From the NCBI GenBank assembly GCA_963677475.2, contig CAXXQD010000021.1, positions 372,001-436,000 on the forward strand: DNA of 64,000 bases. The letters run 5' to 3'. The translations under genes and the position numbers were made by a program. Positions within the stretch are counted from its first letter, which is position 1. Every line of letters starts with the position of its first letter. Under the pieces are notes generated by a model. It searched no databases. It was given only the letters and a program-made list of their open reading frames with translations, and was not told where the DNA came from. Of the stretch, positions 26,976-36,085 are shown one piece after another. Source of the stretch: JABMQB01 sp963677475 (GTDB lineage Bacteria; Bacteroidota; Bacteroidia; Bacteroidales; Prolixibacteraceae).

Positions 26976-28337
26976 ATGAAATCAATAAACCCGGTAAATG
27001 GAGATGTAGCTTATTCTGTAGAAAAACATTCCCAAAAAGGAGTAGAGAAAATTATTAACTCGGTTGATAAATCCTGGCATACTTGGAAAAACACTTCCTT
27101 CAGCCATCGTTCAGGGTTGATGCAAAACCTGGCAAGTTTATTAAAAAGCCGAAAAGATGAATTGGCAAGGATAATTTCTTTGGAAATGGGCAAAGTTTAT
27201 AAGGAGGCTCAAGCTGAAATTGAAAAATGTGCCTGGGTATGTGATTATTATGCGATAAATGCCGAAAACTTTTTACAGGAAGAAGAGATTGAAACCGATG
27301 CAACAAACTCCTATGTTTCTTATCAGCCTTTAGGAACTATTCTGTCCATAATGCCATGGAATTTTCCGTTTTGGCAAACTTTCCGTTTTTTAGCTCCGGT
27401 TTTAATGGCGGGAAACACAGCTGTATTGAAACATGCCAGCAACGTTCCGGGGTGTTCAAAAGCTATTGAAGATTTAGTACATGAGGCTGGTTTCCCTGAG
27501 AATGTATTTAGGTCGTTGATTATTGGAAGCGATATGGTGGAGGATGTGATTAACCATAAAGCAATTAAAGGGATTAGTTTAACCGGAAGTACCCCTGCCG
27601 GGAAAGCAGTTGCCGGACTTGCGGCAAATGTCTTAAAAAAGTGTGTGTTGGAACTTGGTGGAAGTGATCCGTATATCATACTGGAAGATGCAGACATTCA
27701 AAAAGCTGCACAAACCTGTGTGCAGGGGAGGTTATTCAATGCCGGACAAAGTTGTATTGGCGCAAAAAGGTTTATTGTGCTTGATGATGTTTATTCTGCA
27801 TTTTTAGAGCACATGGTCGATTTTATGAGCCTTGCCAATTTCGGCGATCCTTTCCTCGAAGAAACTACCATTGGTCCAATGGCAAGAATGGATTTAAGGG
27901 ACGAGTTGCACAAACAAGTAGTCGATTCTGTTAAAATGGGGGCAGAGATAATTATTGGAGGTGAAATACCTTTAAGATCGGGAGCTTATTACCCGCCTAC
28001 TATTCTGGTAAATGTGAAACCCGGTATGCCTGCCTATGATGAAGAACTTTTTGGTCCCGTGGCTGCAATTATTAAAGTAAAAGATGAAGATGAAGCCATA
28101 AAAGTTGCCAACGATACCATTTTTGGACTTGGCGCTGCTGTATTCACAAAAGATTTGGATAGGGGACAGGATATTGCTGAATTCAAATTGGAAGCAGGGG
28201 CTTGTTTTGTAAATGATTTTGTAAAATCAGATCCCCGTTTGCCTTTTGGTGGAATAAAAGAAAGTGGTTATGGAAGGGAGCTTTCAAGCCAGGGGATTAA
28301 AGAATTTATGAATGTTAAAACAGTGGTGGTGAAGTAA
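26976..28337 (+). CDS. NAD(P)-dependent aldehyde dehydrogenase, succinate-semialdehyde type
   Basis: 453 residues, complete ALDH fold. The cofactor-binding region has MPWNFPFWQ near 126-134 and GSTPAGKAV near 204-212. The general base is Glu226 in LELGGSDP, and the catalytic nucleophile Cys260 is in FNAGQSCIGAKRF. Length and motifs fit the short succinate-semialdehyde dehydrogenase group, which oxidises succinate semialdehyde to succinate. The substrate is not certain from sequence. It appears to be a single transcription unit. Confidence 0.85.
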   Translation: MKSINPVNGDVAYSVEKHSQKGVEKIINSVDKSWHTWKNTSFSHRSGLMQNLASLLKSRKDELARIISLEMGKVYKEAQAEIEKCAWVCDYYAINAENFLQEEEIETDATNSYVSYQPLGTILSIMPWNFPFWQTFRFLAPVLMAGNTAVLKHASNVPGCSKAIEDLVHEAGFPENVFRSLIIGSDMVEDVINHKAIKGISLTGSTPAGKAVAGLAANVLKKCVLELGGSDPYIILEDADIQKAAQTCVQGRLFNAGQSCIGAKRFIVLDDVYSAFLEHMVDFMSLANFGDPFLEETTIGPMARMDLRDELHKQVVDSVKMGAEIIIGGEIPLRSGAYYPPTILVNVKPGMPAYDEELFGPVAAIIKVKDEDEAIKVANDTIFGLGAAVFTKDLDRGQDIAEFKLEAGACFVNDFVKSDPRLPFGGIKESGYGRELSSQGIKEFMNVKTVVVK

Positions 28338-28432
28338 ATAGTGTTATTAATGGTGATTATTCGTGATTAATTGTTACAGAAAATATATTTGAAAAAGGGA
28401 ATCACTTTTAGTCTTAATAACTTTCTAAAACC

Positions 28433-28735
28433 TTAATGCTTTTGTCCTTTTCCAATTTTCTTTTTTTGGATAAATACATAAGCTTTTTGACCTAAAAATT
28501 GCCCCAGGAAAAAGAATACAAGAAGAATCGGAATGGTTAACCATGTTCGTTCAATTTGAAATAAATGACGGGTATAAATAAGGAATGGAACCGGGATATG
28601 GATGGACAAAAACCAACGAACCGAAAATTTACGTGTCCTGCCCCGATAATAACCAAAAGGAATATTCAACAAAAAGGTAATAATACAAACTGCCAAGAAG
28701 GATAATGAAAAATCTTCGCTGATAAACAAAAGCAT
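28433..28735 (-). CDS. small membrane protein in the haem operon
   Basis: 100 residues with about three transmembrane helices (about 10-28, 44-58 and 66-88) and a basic C-terminus. I do not recognise a named family. It starts 3 bp after hemH ends, so it is translated from the same leftward transcript. Such small hydrophobic proteins accompany hemH in some Bacteroidota; a role in haem trafficking is a guess. Confidence 0.65.
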   Translation of the reverse strand: MLLFISEDFSLSFLAVCIITFLLNIPFGYYRGRTRKFSVRWFLSIHIPVPFLIYTRHLFQIERTWLTIPILLVFFFLGQFLGQKAYVFIQKKKIGKGQKH

Positions 28736-28738
28736 ATT

Positions 28739-29755
28739 TTAATTTGATTTAAGAACCAACTGTTCAAGGGTTTCAATCCATTTATCTTCACTGTTTAAAC
28801 TGGGTACCAATTCTAATTTTTCGCCACCTGATTTTATAAAATCTTCTTTGTATTCATACCCAATTTCAATGATGGTTTCAAGGCAATCGGCCACAAAAGC
28901 CGGAGCAACAACCAAAATTTTTGTTTTCTCTTCTTTCAACAAATTTGAGATGGTTTCATCGGTAAAAGGTGTGAGCCAGTTTTTCGAAAGCCGGGATTGA
29001 AAAGCCACGCTATAATCATCTTTTTGTAGGTTTAGTTTCGAAGCTAAAAGCCGTGTAGTTTCGTAGCACTGGGCTTTATAACAAGCTTTGCCGTGTTCCG
29101 GAAATGCTTCATGGCAGCTACAATTTTCAGAAGCAATTCCTGGATGCAATTTTTCCACCTGCCTTACCGGCAAACCATGGTATGAAAATAGGATGTGATC
29201 AAATTCATTTGGTTTTTTCTGTTCAATTTGCGAAACAAATGCATCGAGAAACATTGGGTGTGTGTAAAACGATGTAATAACTTTTATCTCAGGATTGTAG
29301 TTAAGTTTCTGAAGCTGTTTTTTTACATACACAACACTGGTTTCGGTGGTCGAAAGGGCATATTGCGGATACAGTGGGATTAAAACAATTTTCTCAAATC
29401 CTTCGTTTTTAATTTGTTTAACGATTTTTTTCACCGCCGGATTTCCATACCGCATGGCAAGAAAAACGGAATACGTATCACCAAGTTTTTTTTGAAGTTT
29501 TTGCACTGCTTCATTTCCGTAAATAACCAGAGGCGATCCATTTTGTGTCCATAATTGTTGGTATAATTTTGCCGATTTTGGTGCCCTGAATGGCACAATA
29601 ATCAGGTTAACCAAAAGCTTTCGCCAAAGCCAGGGTATGTCAATTACATATTTATCGTTAAGGAATTGGGTCAGATATCTTCTCACCGCGTTTACTTCCG
29701 GCTTATCGGGGGTTCCCACATTTAGCAGAATAACCGCAGTTTTGTTATTTTTCAT
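28739..29755 (-). CDS. hemH: ferrochelatase
   Basis: 338 residues. HemH inserts Fe2+ into protoporphyrin IX, the last step of protohaem synthesis. The metal-site histidine is in FSYHGLPVRQ near 184-193, and the conserved glutamate in CLETIIEIGYEY near 289-300. ILLNVGTPDKP opens the protein. An internal cysteine cluster (CSCHEAF ... CYKAQCYET) near 210-232 is seen in several bacterial ferrochelatases and may bind a [2Fe-2S] cluster. It lies 15 bp downstream of the protoporphyrinogen oxidase gene. Confidence 0.95.
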   Translation of the reverse strand: MKNNKTAVILLNVGTPDKPEVNAVRRYLTQFLNDKYVIDIPWLWRKLLVNLIIVPFRAPKSAKLYQQLWTQNGSPLVIYGNEAVQKLQKKLGDTYSVFLAMRYGNPAVKKIVKQIKNEGFEKIVLIPLYPQYALSTTETSVVYVKKQLQKLNYNPEIKVITSFYTHPMFLDAFVSQIEQKKPNEFDHILFSYHGLPVRQVEKLHPGIASENCSCHEAFPEHGKACYKAQCYETTRLLASKLNLQKDDYSVAFQSRLSKNWLTPFTDETISNLLKEEKTKILVVAPAFVADCLETIIEIGYEYKEDFIKSGGEKLELVPSLNSEDKWIETLEQLVLKSN

Positions 29756-29770
29756 CCTTTCCCTTCGTTA

Positions 29771-31144
29771 TTAATTGTTTCCAAGCAATTGGGCTGCGAT
29801 GCTGTGTGCCTGCTTTATCCTGTCCGACATCCCTATTCCATCGCGCACATTTCCGGCGATTATAAGTCCCGGATTATCTTTTTCCAATTCTGCAATACTT
29901 TCCAGTTTGTCTTTTGACTCGGGGCCATATTGCGGAATTGCATGTGCATATCGATGCAACTTTAAAAGGTCTGGCATAAACTCATCCACTCCCATCATTT
30001 CGGTGAATTCTTTTTTCAGTAAAGCATGAAGCTCATTGTCGCTTTTTTCATAAAATTCTGGTTTTCGTAAACCGCCCATAAATACCGAAAATAAAGCTCC
30101 GCCTTTTGGTGCCCGGTCTTTAAATATGGTGGAAAGATAAAGCACACCCAAAGAATCCTTCCCTTCTTTAAAAGGCACCAATCCGCCAAATGCGTTTAAT
30201 GCAATCCCCTTCCAGTTTTTATATCCGATAGAAAATTGAACCACTTTGGCGTATTTCATTTGGATAATCTTCTCCATTTTCTCTTTTGCGATGAACGGTA
30301 GAATAGTTGGCAATTCGTGTGCACCTGCAGTACACACCACGTTTACAAATCCTTTGGTTTCCTTATCTCCAGTTTTAATCGTGAAATTTCTATCTCCTTC
30401 TTTTATTACTTCAAGCGAAGTACAATTCAGGGTATAGTTTTCTTCTCCAATTTCGTCGGATAAAACCTTTATCAATTGCGACAAACCACCTTTAACAGAG
30501 AATATTTCACGGGTAGCTTTTTTATCCCTTTCGGTTTTGCCTTCCTTCTTTTTCTGTATTGAACCTCCGATAAAACTGCCATAAGTTTGTTCCAGGTTGT
30601 AAAGTTTGGGCAAGGCATATTTCGGTACCAGCCACGATGGGTCACCCGCATAAATCCCTAATATAAAAGGGTCAACGGCATAATTTAGAAAGCTTTTGCC
30701 CATCCTTCTTTTCACCAAAGCATCCAGCCTTTCTTCAGGGTTGGTGCCTTTTGCCCTGAAAGGTTCTCCCAAAATCCGGAACTTATCATACCACGAAAAA
30801 AGCGGGGTGCTGATCCCTCCAATTAACCCGGATGGCAAAGCATGCCATTTTTTGCCTTTCCAAATTAACCTGACCTTCGATGTTTTATCGGCATTGTCAA
30901 TCTCGCACTTTCCCTTTAGCTCTTCCAGAAGTTCAGCGGTTTCAGGATGTGACAAAATTCCTGAGTTTGGACCTTTTTCGTACATAAACCCATTTTCATG
31001 AACCGATTGAATAACTCCTCCCAAACGGTCCATTTTTTCAAATAAATGGAAATTAACGCCCGCTTTCTTTAAGAGGTATGCAGTGGTTAAACCTGTTAGT
31101 CCGCCACCAATAATCGCTATGGGTTCATTCAAATTTTTAGGCAT
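29771..31144 (-). CDS. hemG: protoporphyrinogen oxidase (HemY-type, FAD)
   Basis: 457 residues. The N-terminal FAD motif (IAIIGGGLTGLTTAYLL, about 8-24) and the C-terminal GNVRDGIGMSDRI belong to oxygen-dependent protoporphyrinogen oxidases (HemY/PPOX). These oxidise protoporphyrinogen IX to protoporphyrin IX. Many databases use hemG for the step; structurally this is the HemY type, not flavodoxin-like HemG. It lies between hemN and hemH with gaps of 1 and 15 bp. A coproporphyrinogen oxidase of the HemY family is an alternative, but hemN and hemH here favour the protoporphyrin route. Confidence 0.9.
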   Translation of the reverse strand: MPKNLNEPIAIIGGGLTGLTTAYLLKKAGVNFHLFEKMDRLGGVIQSVHENGFMYEKGPNSGILSHPETAELLEELKGKCEIDNADKTSKVRLIWKGKKWHALPSGLIGGISTPLFSWYDKFRILGEPFRAKGTNPEERLDALVKRRMGKSFLNYAVDPFILGIYAGDPSWLVPKYALPKLYNLEQTYGSFIGGSIQKKKEGKTERDKKATREIFSVKGGLSQLIKVLSDEIGEENYTLNCTSLEVIKEGDRNFTIKTGDKETKGFVNVVCTAGAHELPTILPFIAKEKMEKIIQMKYAKVVQFSIGYKNWKGIALNAFGGLVPFKEGKDSLGVLYLSTIFKDRAPKGGALFSVFMGGLRKPEFYEKSDNELHALLKKEFTEMMGVDEFMPDLLKLHRYAHAIPQYGPESKDKLESIAELEKDNPGLIIAGNVRDGIGMSDRIKQAHSIAAQLLGNN

Positions 31145-31145
31145 T

Positions 31146-32522
31146 TTATAGTGATTTTGAGAATTTTTTCTTGCTCAACTGTAAGTTGGGATCAAAAGAG
31201 CCCGCAATATTTCGCATGAACAGTTTTCCTTTTTCGGATACCAGTAAATTATCCGAATTAAATTCCAGTAATCCTTCTGATTCAAAGGTTTTTAAATCTT
31301 CTTCAGAATAACGGATATGTGTTTTTAAGGTAGCCATATCCATTGAAAACAACTGCGCAAGTCCTTCCCAGTTTATGTATTGGTTACACATAATTTCGTT
31401 GATCACCCTACGCACAATTTTTTCAGAAAGGCTTAAGCTGTATCCTTTTTCAACAGGAAATTTTCCCTCATTGATCAGTTCAACATATTTATTGGTATTC
31501 TTCGTATTCTGTACATAAGTTGTATCCAATTGGCTAATTCCTGAAGCCCCAAATGCATACACCTGGCCCGTTGTTTCACGGGTACAATATCCCTGAAAAT
31601 TCCGGTGTAATTTGCGGCTAGCCAAAGCTACGGTTAAATCGTCTTCTTTTTTTGCAAAATGATCTAAACCAATTGCATTGTAGCCACTTTCGACCAAAAG
31701 GTTATACCCTGCTTCAAACATGGCGAGTTTTTCCTGGGCATTGGCAATCCCTTCAACCTCCAGTATTTTTTGCGCTTTCCTTACCCATGGAACATGTGCA
31801 TACGAGAAAGTAACCAAACGATCAGGCGACAATTCAATTGCCTTGTTCAACGTTTTCTTAAATGTATCCGGGTTTTGGTGTGGAAGCCCGTAAATAAAAT
31901 CAAAGTTTAAGCCCACATGTGGAAACTTTCGGATAAAAGCTACCAATTCATCAATCGGGAGGGCAGAATCATCGCGGTTTACAATGTCAAGCACTTCTTT
32001 GTCGAAGTCCTGGATACCCAGGCTGATGCGGTTAAAACTACTTTTTATAAGCCGTTCGGTATATTCAAAACTCAGGTGGTATGGATGGCACTCCATGGCA
32101 ATTTCCGGATTTTCGATGAACTTAAAATTGTCATGAATCAACTGCATAATTTCTTCAATCCACTCAATTGGCAAGTAGTTTGGTGTACCTCCACCCCAGT
32201 GGATTTGCGAAATTTTCCGGTCATCGTCCAGCTTTGCTTTCACCATTAGGATTTCCTTCTTCAGGGCATCCACATACGTACGCATGAGGTCCCTGTTGCG
32301 CGTAAATTGTGTATTGCACCCACAGTAGTGGCATATTTTAGAACAAAAAGGAATGTGGATATAAATGGAAATGTTTTTTGGTTCATCATGGTTCGATGCT
32401 TCCAATGCTTTTATATAATCCTCTTCGGTAAACTCATTAAAAAAATTCGCCGGAGGATAACTTGTGTACCTAGGAATGGGTACGTTATATTTATCAATTA
32501 AACTATTTGGAACTACTATCAT
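31146..32522 (-). CDS. hemN: oxygen-independent coproporphyrinogen III oxidase
   Basis: 458 residues. HemN is a radical SAM enzyme that decarboxylates coproporphyrinogen III to protoporphyrinogen IX without oxygen. The cluster motif is CSKICHYCGC near 60-69 (C-x3-C-x2-C plus the extra Cys typical of HemN). The N-terminal YNVPIPRYTSYPPA segment is the HemN signature that HemW lacks, and HWGGGTPN lies near 108-115. It is the first gene of the haem operon, with its promoter in the 173-bp divergent gap to the right. Confidence 0.95.
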   Translation of the reverse strand: MIVVPNSLIDKYNVPIPRYTSYPPANFFNEFTEEDYIKALEASNHDEPKNISIYIHIPFCSKICHYCGCNTQFTRNRDLMRTYVDALKKEILMVKAKLDDDRKISQIHWGGGTPNYLPIEWIEEIMQLIHDNFKFIENPEIAMECHPYHLSFEYTERLIKSSFNRISLGIQDFDKEVLDIVNRDDSALPIDELVAFIRKFPHVGLNFDFIYGLPHQNPDTFKKTLNKAIELSPDRLVTFSYAHVPWVRKAQKILEVEGIANAQEKLAMFEAGYNLLVESGYNAIGLDHFAKKEDDLTVALASRKLHRNFQGYCTRETTGQVYAFGASGISQLDTTYVQNTKNTNKYVELINEGKFPVEKGYSLSLSEKIVRRVINEIMCNQYINWEGLAQLFSMDMATLKTHIRYSEEDLKTFESEGLLEFNSDNLLVSEKGKLFMRNIAGSFDPNLQLSKKKFSKSL

Positions 32523-32640
32523 TCGTATATTTTTTGTAAAGATAAAACCTTATTACTTAACAGGCGAATTAAGTTAAAAGTTTGCGATTCCATGCGTTTA
32601 GTTTATTGTTATGGAGCATAGATCAAGATATTGAAAGTCA

Positions 32641-32671
32641 TTTGGCAAGAAATAATTTCCAGCTATATTTG
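32641..32671 (+). promoter_or_regulatory. promoter of the amidohydrolase gene
   Basis: TTTG at 32641-32644, a 19-bp spacer, then TATATTTG at 32664-32671 match the Bacteroidota -33/-7 consensus closely. The ATG is 25 bp downstream, so the leader is short. Confidence 0.7.
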
Positions 32672-32695
32672 TTTAACATCCTAATGTAGTTTCAA

Positions 32696-34372
32696 ATGAA
32701 AATATATTCTCAGTTAATTATAGCAATACTCTTACTTATGAGCTCGTGTTCAGATAAAGAAAAAGTTGATCTTATTGTTACAAACGGAAAGGTTTACACC
32801 ATAAACGAACAATTTAGTTTGGCAGAAAGTTTTGCGGTTTCAAACGGTAAAATAGTTGCCATTGGTCAATCAAAAAATATCCTTGAAAAATACAGCTCGG
32901 AAAACATTCTCGATGCGGAAGGGAAATATGTATATCCGGGGTTTAACGATGCTCACTGCCATTTTAGTGGTTATGGAATGAATTTGCTGAAATTTGCTGA
33001 TTTAAGGGGAAGCAATGGTCCGGAAGAAATTTATCAAATCCTCGTAAATCATCATCAAAAATATGGAGGTGAATGGATTCTTGGAAGGAGCTGGGACCAA
33101 AATGACTGGGAACATAAAGAATTTCCTGACAAGTCTAAACTGGACGAGTTATTCCCCGATAACCCTGTGTTTTTAGTTCGTGTGGATGGCCACGCCGCCT
33201 GGTGCAACTCAAAAGCAATGGAAATTGCAGGTATAAGTGCAGGCACAAAAATTTCGGGCGGTGAAGTGCTGGTGAAAAATGGGGAGCCCACAGGTATTTT
33301 GATTGACAATGCGGAAGGTTTGGTTAGTAAACATATTCCTGATCCGACAAAAACCCAGCAACAAAAGGCTCTTTTGGCTGCTCAGTCAGACTGCTTTGCG
33401 CTTGGTTTAACATCGGTTACCGATTGTGGCGTTGGCTACGAAACGGTTTTGTTAATGGATAGCCTGCAAAAAAATGCTTCTTTAAAAATGAGGATCAATG
33501 CCATGCTTCGTCCATCGGAGGAAAATATGGAACAATTCGTAAAAAAAGGAAGCTACAAAACTGACAGATTGAATGTAAATACCATCAAACTTTTTGCAGA
33601 TGGGGCACTTGGTTCGAGGGGGGCTTTGCTATTGGAAGATTATTCGGACGATCCCGGAAACAGGGGATTGCAAATGGAAGATCAGGAATATTACGATAAA
33701 ATCTGTCAACTTGCGTTGGATAATAATTACATTGTTGCCACGCATTGTATTGGGGATGCAGGAAACAGGTTAATCCTGGATACTTACGGAAAGTTTCTGA
33801 AGGAAAAAAATAACCGACGATGGCGGATTGAACATGCACAAATTATCCACCCCGATGATTTTGAAAAGTTCAATAAATATTCTATCGTTCCTTCTATTCA
33901 GGCTACCCATTGCACATCGGATATGTATTGGGCAGAAGACCGCATTGGCAGAGAAAGGATTAAAGGAGCTTATGCTTATCAAAGTTTGTTAAGCCAGCTC
34001 GGATGGTTGTCCAATGGCACTGATTTTCCGGTGGAAGAAATAGATCCTTTATTGACTTTTTACGCTTCGGTGTTTAGGATCGACAAAAAAGGATGGCCGG
34101 AGGGTGGTTGGCAAAAAGAAGAAGCACTAACAAGGGAACAAGCCCTTCGGTCGATGACTATTTGGGGCGCAAAAGCTTCGTTCGAAGAAAATGAAAAAGG
34201 GAGCCTTGAACCCGGCAAATGGGCAGATTTTATTCTATTGGATACCGATTTAATGAGCGCTACCCCTGAAGAAGTTTTATCTGCAAAAGTAGTAAGCACC
34301 TGGATTTCCGGAGAAAAGGTATATGAAGCAGGTGCGACGATTTCCGAATCCACAGTAAAGAGAAGTAAATAA
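32696..34372 (+). CDS. amidohydrolase family lipoprotein (YtcJ/exoenzyme-regulatory AepA-like)
   Basis: 558 residues. The signal peptide ends in LLMSSC (lipid-anchored Cys 18). The amidohydrolase-3 fold shows the HxH metal motif in NDAHCHFSGYG near 82-92, DGHAAW near 163-168, and FADGALGSRGALLLEDY near 300-316. ATHCIGDAGNR near 348-358, RIEHAQIIHPDD near 379-390 and GTDFPVEEIDPL near 442-453 follow. These give the binuclear metal ligands. Members hydrolyse cyclic amides and related compounds, mostly uncharacterised. It is monocistronic, divergent from hemN, and followed by REP-like palindromes. Confidence 0.85.
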   Translation: MKIYSQLIIAILLLMSSCSDKEKVDLIVTNGKVYTINEQFSLAESFAVSNGKIVAIGQSKNILEKYSSENILDAEGKYVYPGFNDAHCHFSGYGMNLLKFADLRGSNGPEEIYQILVNHHQKYGGEWILGRSWDQNDWEHKEFPDKSKLDELFPDNPVFLVRVDGHAAWCNSKAMEIAGISAGTKISGGEVLVKNGEPTGILIDNAEGLVSKHIPDPTKTQQQKALLAAQSDCFALGLTSVTDCGVGYETVLLMDSLQKNASLKMRINAMLRPSEENMEQFVKKGSYKTDRLNVNTIKLFADGALGSRGALLLEDYSDDPGNRGLQMEDQEYYDKICQLALDNNYIVATHCIGDAGNRLILDTYGKFLKEKNNRRWRIEHAQIIHPDDFEKFNKYSIVPSIQATHCTSDMYWAEDRIGRERIKGAYAYQSLLSQLGWLSNGTDFPVEEIDPLLTFYASVFRIDKKGWPEGGWQKEEALTREQALRSMTIWGAKASFEENEKGSLEPGKWADFILLDTDLMSATPEEVLSAKVVSTWISGEKVYEAGATISESTVKRSK

Positions 34373-34374
34373 AA

Positions 34375-34474
34375 CAGCGAATCGGAATTCGCTGTACCCA
34401 TAAAAATACAATGTTTAAACGGGTGTGGCGAATTCCAATTCGCCAATAAAAATGCGATATGGAAATCGCATCAC
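34375..34474. repeat. cluster of three REP-like palindromes
   Basis: Three hairpins lie between the convergent amidohydrolase and MetH-activation-like genes. The cores are GCGAATCGGAATTCGC (about 34378-34393), GCGAATTCCAATTCGC (about 34428-34443) and GCGATATGGAAATCGC (about 34454-34469). Reversing the middle one gives a shared pattern, GCGA-NNN-GAA-N-TCGC. Each has 7-9 bp arms around a tiny loop. Repetitive extragenic palindromes of this kind can act as transcript-end or mRNA-stability elements and are often mobilised by RAYT transposases; none is seen here. Confidence 0.65.
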
Positions 34475-34487
34475 CAAGTTTTATTAG

Positions 34488-35198
34488 CTAAATCGACAAA
34501 CTGTTTTTTCGCAAAATCCTGTATGGGCAGTTTTTGCTGTTGCAAAGGGCGCAAACATAATCACGAAACTGTACATTTTTGCCGATCCCAATCAAACCAC
34601 TAATTGATTTAACAGGATCCATTAATGCAGACTGAGTGAGCCTGACCCCACAGCAATTTTCCGGGAAGAGTGAAAAGATTTTATGCTGATCGGCAACAGG
34701 CCATTGGCAATAACCCGGACTATAACGGTTGGTTATTTTATCGCCTTTTTTTATCGCATCTTTGGCGAGTTGTTCCTGCATTTTATCACCCGCTGCTTCC
34801 ACAATAAATGAGCCCATTACATCGTAAACATAACCCAGCGCAGGATCATCTCCCTGCATTAATAATTTTGATTTTGTACTGATGGTTTCTCCGGCTGTAC
34901 AAATAAAAAAGGCCGCTTTCGATGAATCAAGAAGCTCCTTTTTGATCATTCGTCCGAGATTAAATGTTAACCCTTTGGCAAGCATTTCTGTTGATGAATC
35001 AACAAATTCAATAGGTTCAATAATAACATATGCAGCCCGGATATCTTTTAATGATGTTGAAAAATCCCATGCCTCGTTAAGATAAGTTTCGAAAGGCTCT
35101 TCCAAACCATTTGAAAACCCAAGTGTTGCTTCCAGCCGTGTGCGGTCAATAATCAATTCTTGAAACGAAAAGGCTATTTCGTGGATCATAGTTTGCAA
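34488..35198 (-). CDS. stand-alone MetH activation-domain-like protein (corrinoid reactivation)
   Basis: 236 residues. The middle and C-terminal part matches the cobalamin-dependent methionine synthase activation domain: NRYSPGYCQWPVADQHKIF near 153-171, then GVRLTQSALMDPVKSISGLIG near 180-200. In MetH this domain binds S-adenosylmethionine and remethylates oxidised cob(II)alamin. Here it is separate and ends in a short cysteine cluster (CALCNSKNCPYR, about 218-229). That could bind metal or an Fe-S cluster; this is inference. It is the last gene of the corrinoid cassette and overlaps cobW-like by 13 bp. Likely role: reactivation of the corrinoid protein encoded at 37441. Confidence 0.8.
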   Translation of the reverse strand: MQTMIHEIAFSFQELIIDRTRLEATLGFSNGLEEPFETYLNEAWDFSTSLKDIRAAYVIIEPIEFVDSSTEMLAKGLTFNLGRMIKKELLDSSKAAFFICTAGETISTKSKLLMQGDDPALGYVYDVMGSFIVEAAGDKMQEQLAKDAIKKGDKITNRYSPGYCQWPVADQHKIFSLFPENCCGVRLTQSALMDPVKSISGLIGIGKNVQFRDYVCALCNSKNCPYRILRKNSLSI

Positions 35199-36085
35199 AA
35201 TTCATCAAAACGTGTTTGATAATTGTCTGATCCGGTAAAGGTACCAATTAAAACCAATTCAGTGGGTTCTGAAATTGTTGGTACTTCCTCAAATTTTAGA
35301 TCATCAAATACACCCTGAACAAAAATGGTCCTGCTGCTTTTAACTTTTACAAATCCTTTGCACCGGATTAGTTGATCCCCGAAAAGTTTAAGAAATTCGG
35401 ATAGTGGCTTTTCCCCAATTTCCCGATTACTTTTAATAACAATCGAATTCAGGTCAGGGCGACCATCGCTGCTTTGGTTTGTCCCAGGAAAAAAATTGGG
35501 ACGCTTTTTTAAATTCGACAAGTCAATTTTTCCAAAAGTGCTTTCTAAAAGCTGGGCAAAGGGATTTACTTTTTTTATCTCATCGATGATTTGAGAACCG
35601 GAGCCTTCAAGCAAATCGACCTTGTTTAAGATAACGGTATCTGCAATTCGGATTTGATGGTTAATACGGTTTCTGAGGGCAGTAGCTTTAAAAAAATTGT
35701 GTGCATCAATTACCGACCAAACGTGCCCTAAATATACCTTGTTTTTTATTTTTTGGGCTTGGAAAATTTGTGCAACACCAATGGGGTCTGACATTCCTGA
35801 AGCTTCCATGATCAGCACTTCCGGTCGGATTTCATCTATAAATGCGGCCAGTGAATCAATAAAGGAACCTAATAAACAAACACAAAAAACAGAACCATTA
35901 TTAACTTCGAGTATTTGGTAATTATCGGTTAAACTTAATTCCTTTCCATCCATATTTGCCGATGAAAACTCATTTTGAATAACGGCAATTTTCTGGCTTT
36001 TCCCAAGCACACTCAGATAGTGTTTTAGAAAGGAGGTTTTTCCACTGCCAAAAAAACCGGTTACCAGATGTAAAGGAATGCTCAT
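35186..36085 (-). CDS. CobW/COG0523-family GTP-binding protein
   Basis: 299 residues. This is a G3E GTPase of the CobW/YjiA group. The P-loop is TGFFGSGKTS (9-18) and the NKVD motif is at 154-157. The metal-binding CxCC region reads FCVCLLG (Cys 68 and 70), so the third cysteine is replaced by Leu. ASGMSDP near 95-101 fits the family. CobW proteins deliver metal ions, and some are linked to cobalamin. Its place between UroD-type methyltransferase and corrinoid-reactivation genes suggests service to a B12 or metal-dependent methyltransferase. Its start shares one base with the UroD stop (TAATG). Confidence 0.85.
   Translation of the reverse strand: MSIPLHLVTGFFGSGKTSFLKHYLSVLGKSQKIAVIQNEFSSANMDGKELSLTDNYQILEVNNGSVFCVCLLGSFIDSLAAFIDEIRPEVLIMEASGMSDPIGVAQIFQAQKIKNKVYLGHVWSVIDAHNFFKATALRNRINHQIRIADTVILNKVDLLEGSGSQIIDEIKKVNPFAQLLESTFGKIDLSNLKKRPNFFPGTNQSSDGRPDLNSIVIKSNREIGEKPLSEFLKLFGDQLIRCKGFVKVKSSRTIFVQGVFDDLKFEEVPTISEPTELVLIGTFTGSDNYQTRFDEFCKL

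Noticed and set aside
29771..31144. HemY-type coproporphyrinogen oxidase of the coproporphyrin route
   Set aside because: The adjacent hemN and protoporphyrin-type ferrochelatase, and no HemQ-like gene, favour protoporphyrinogen oxidase.
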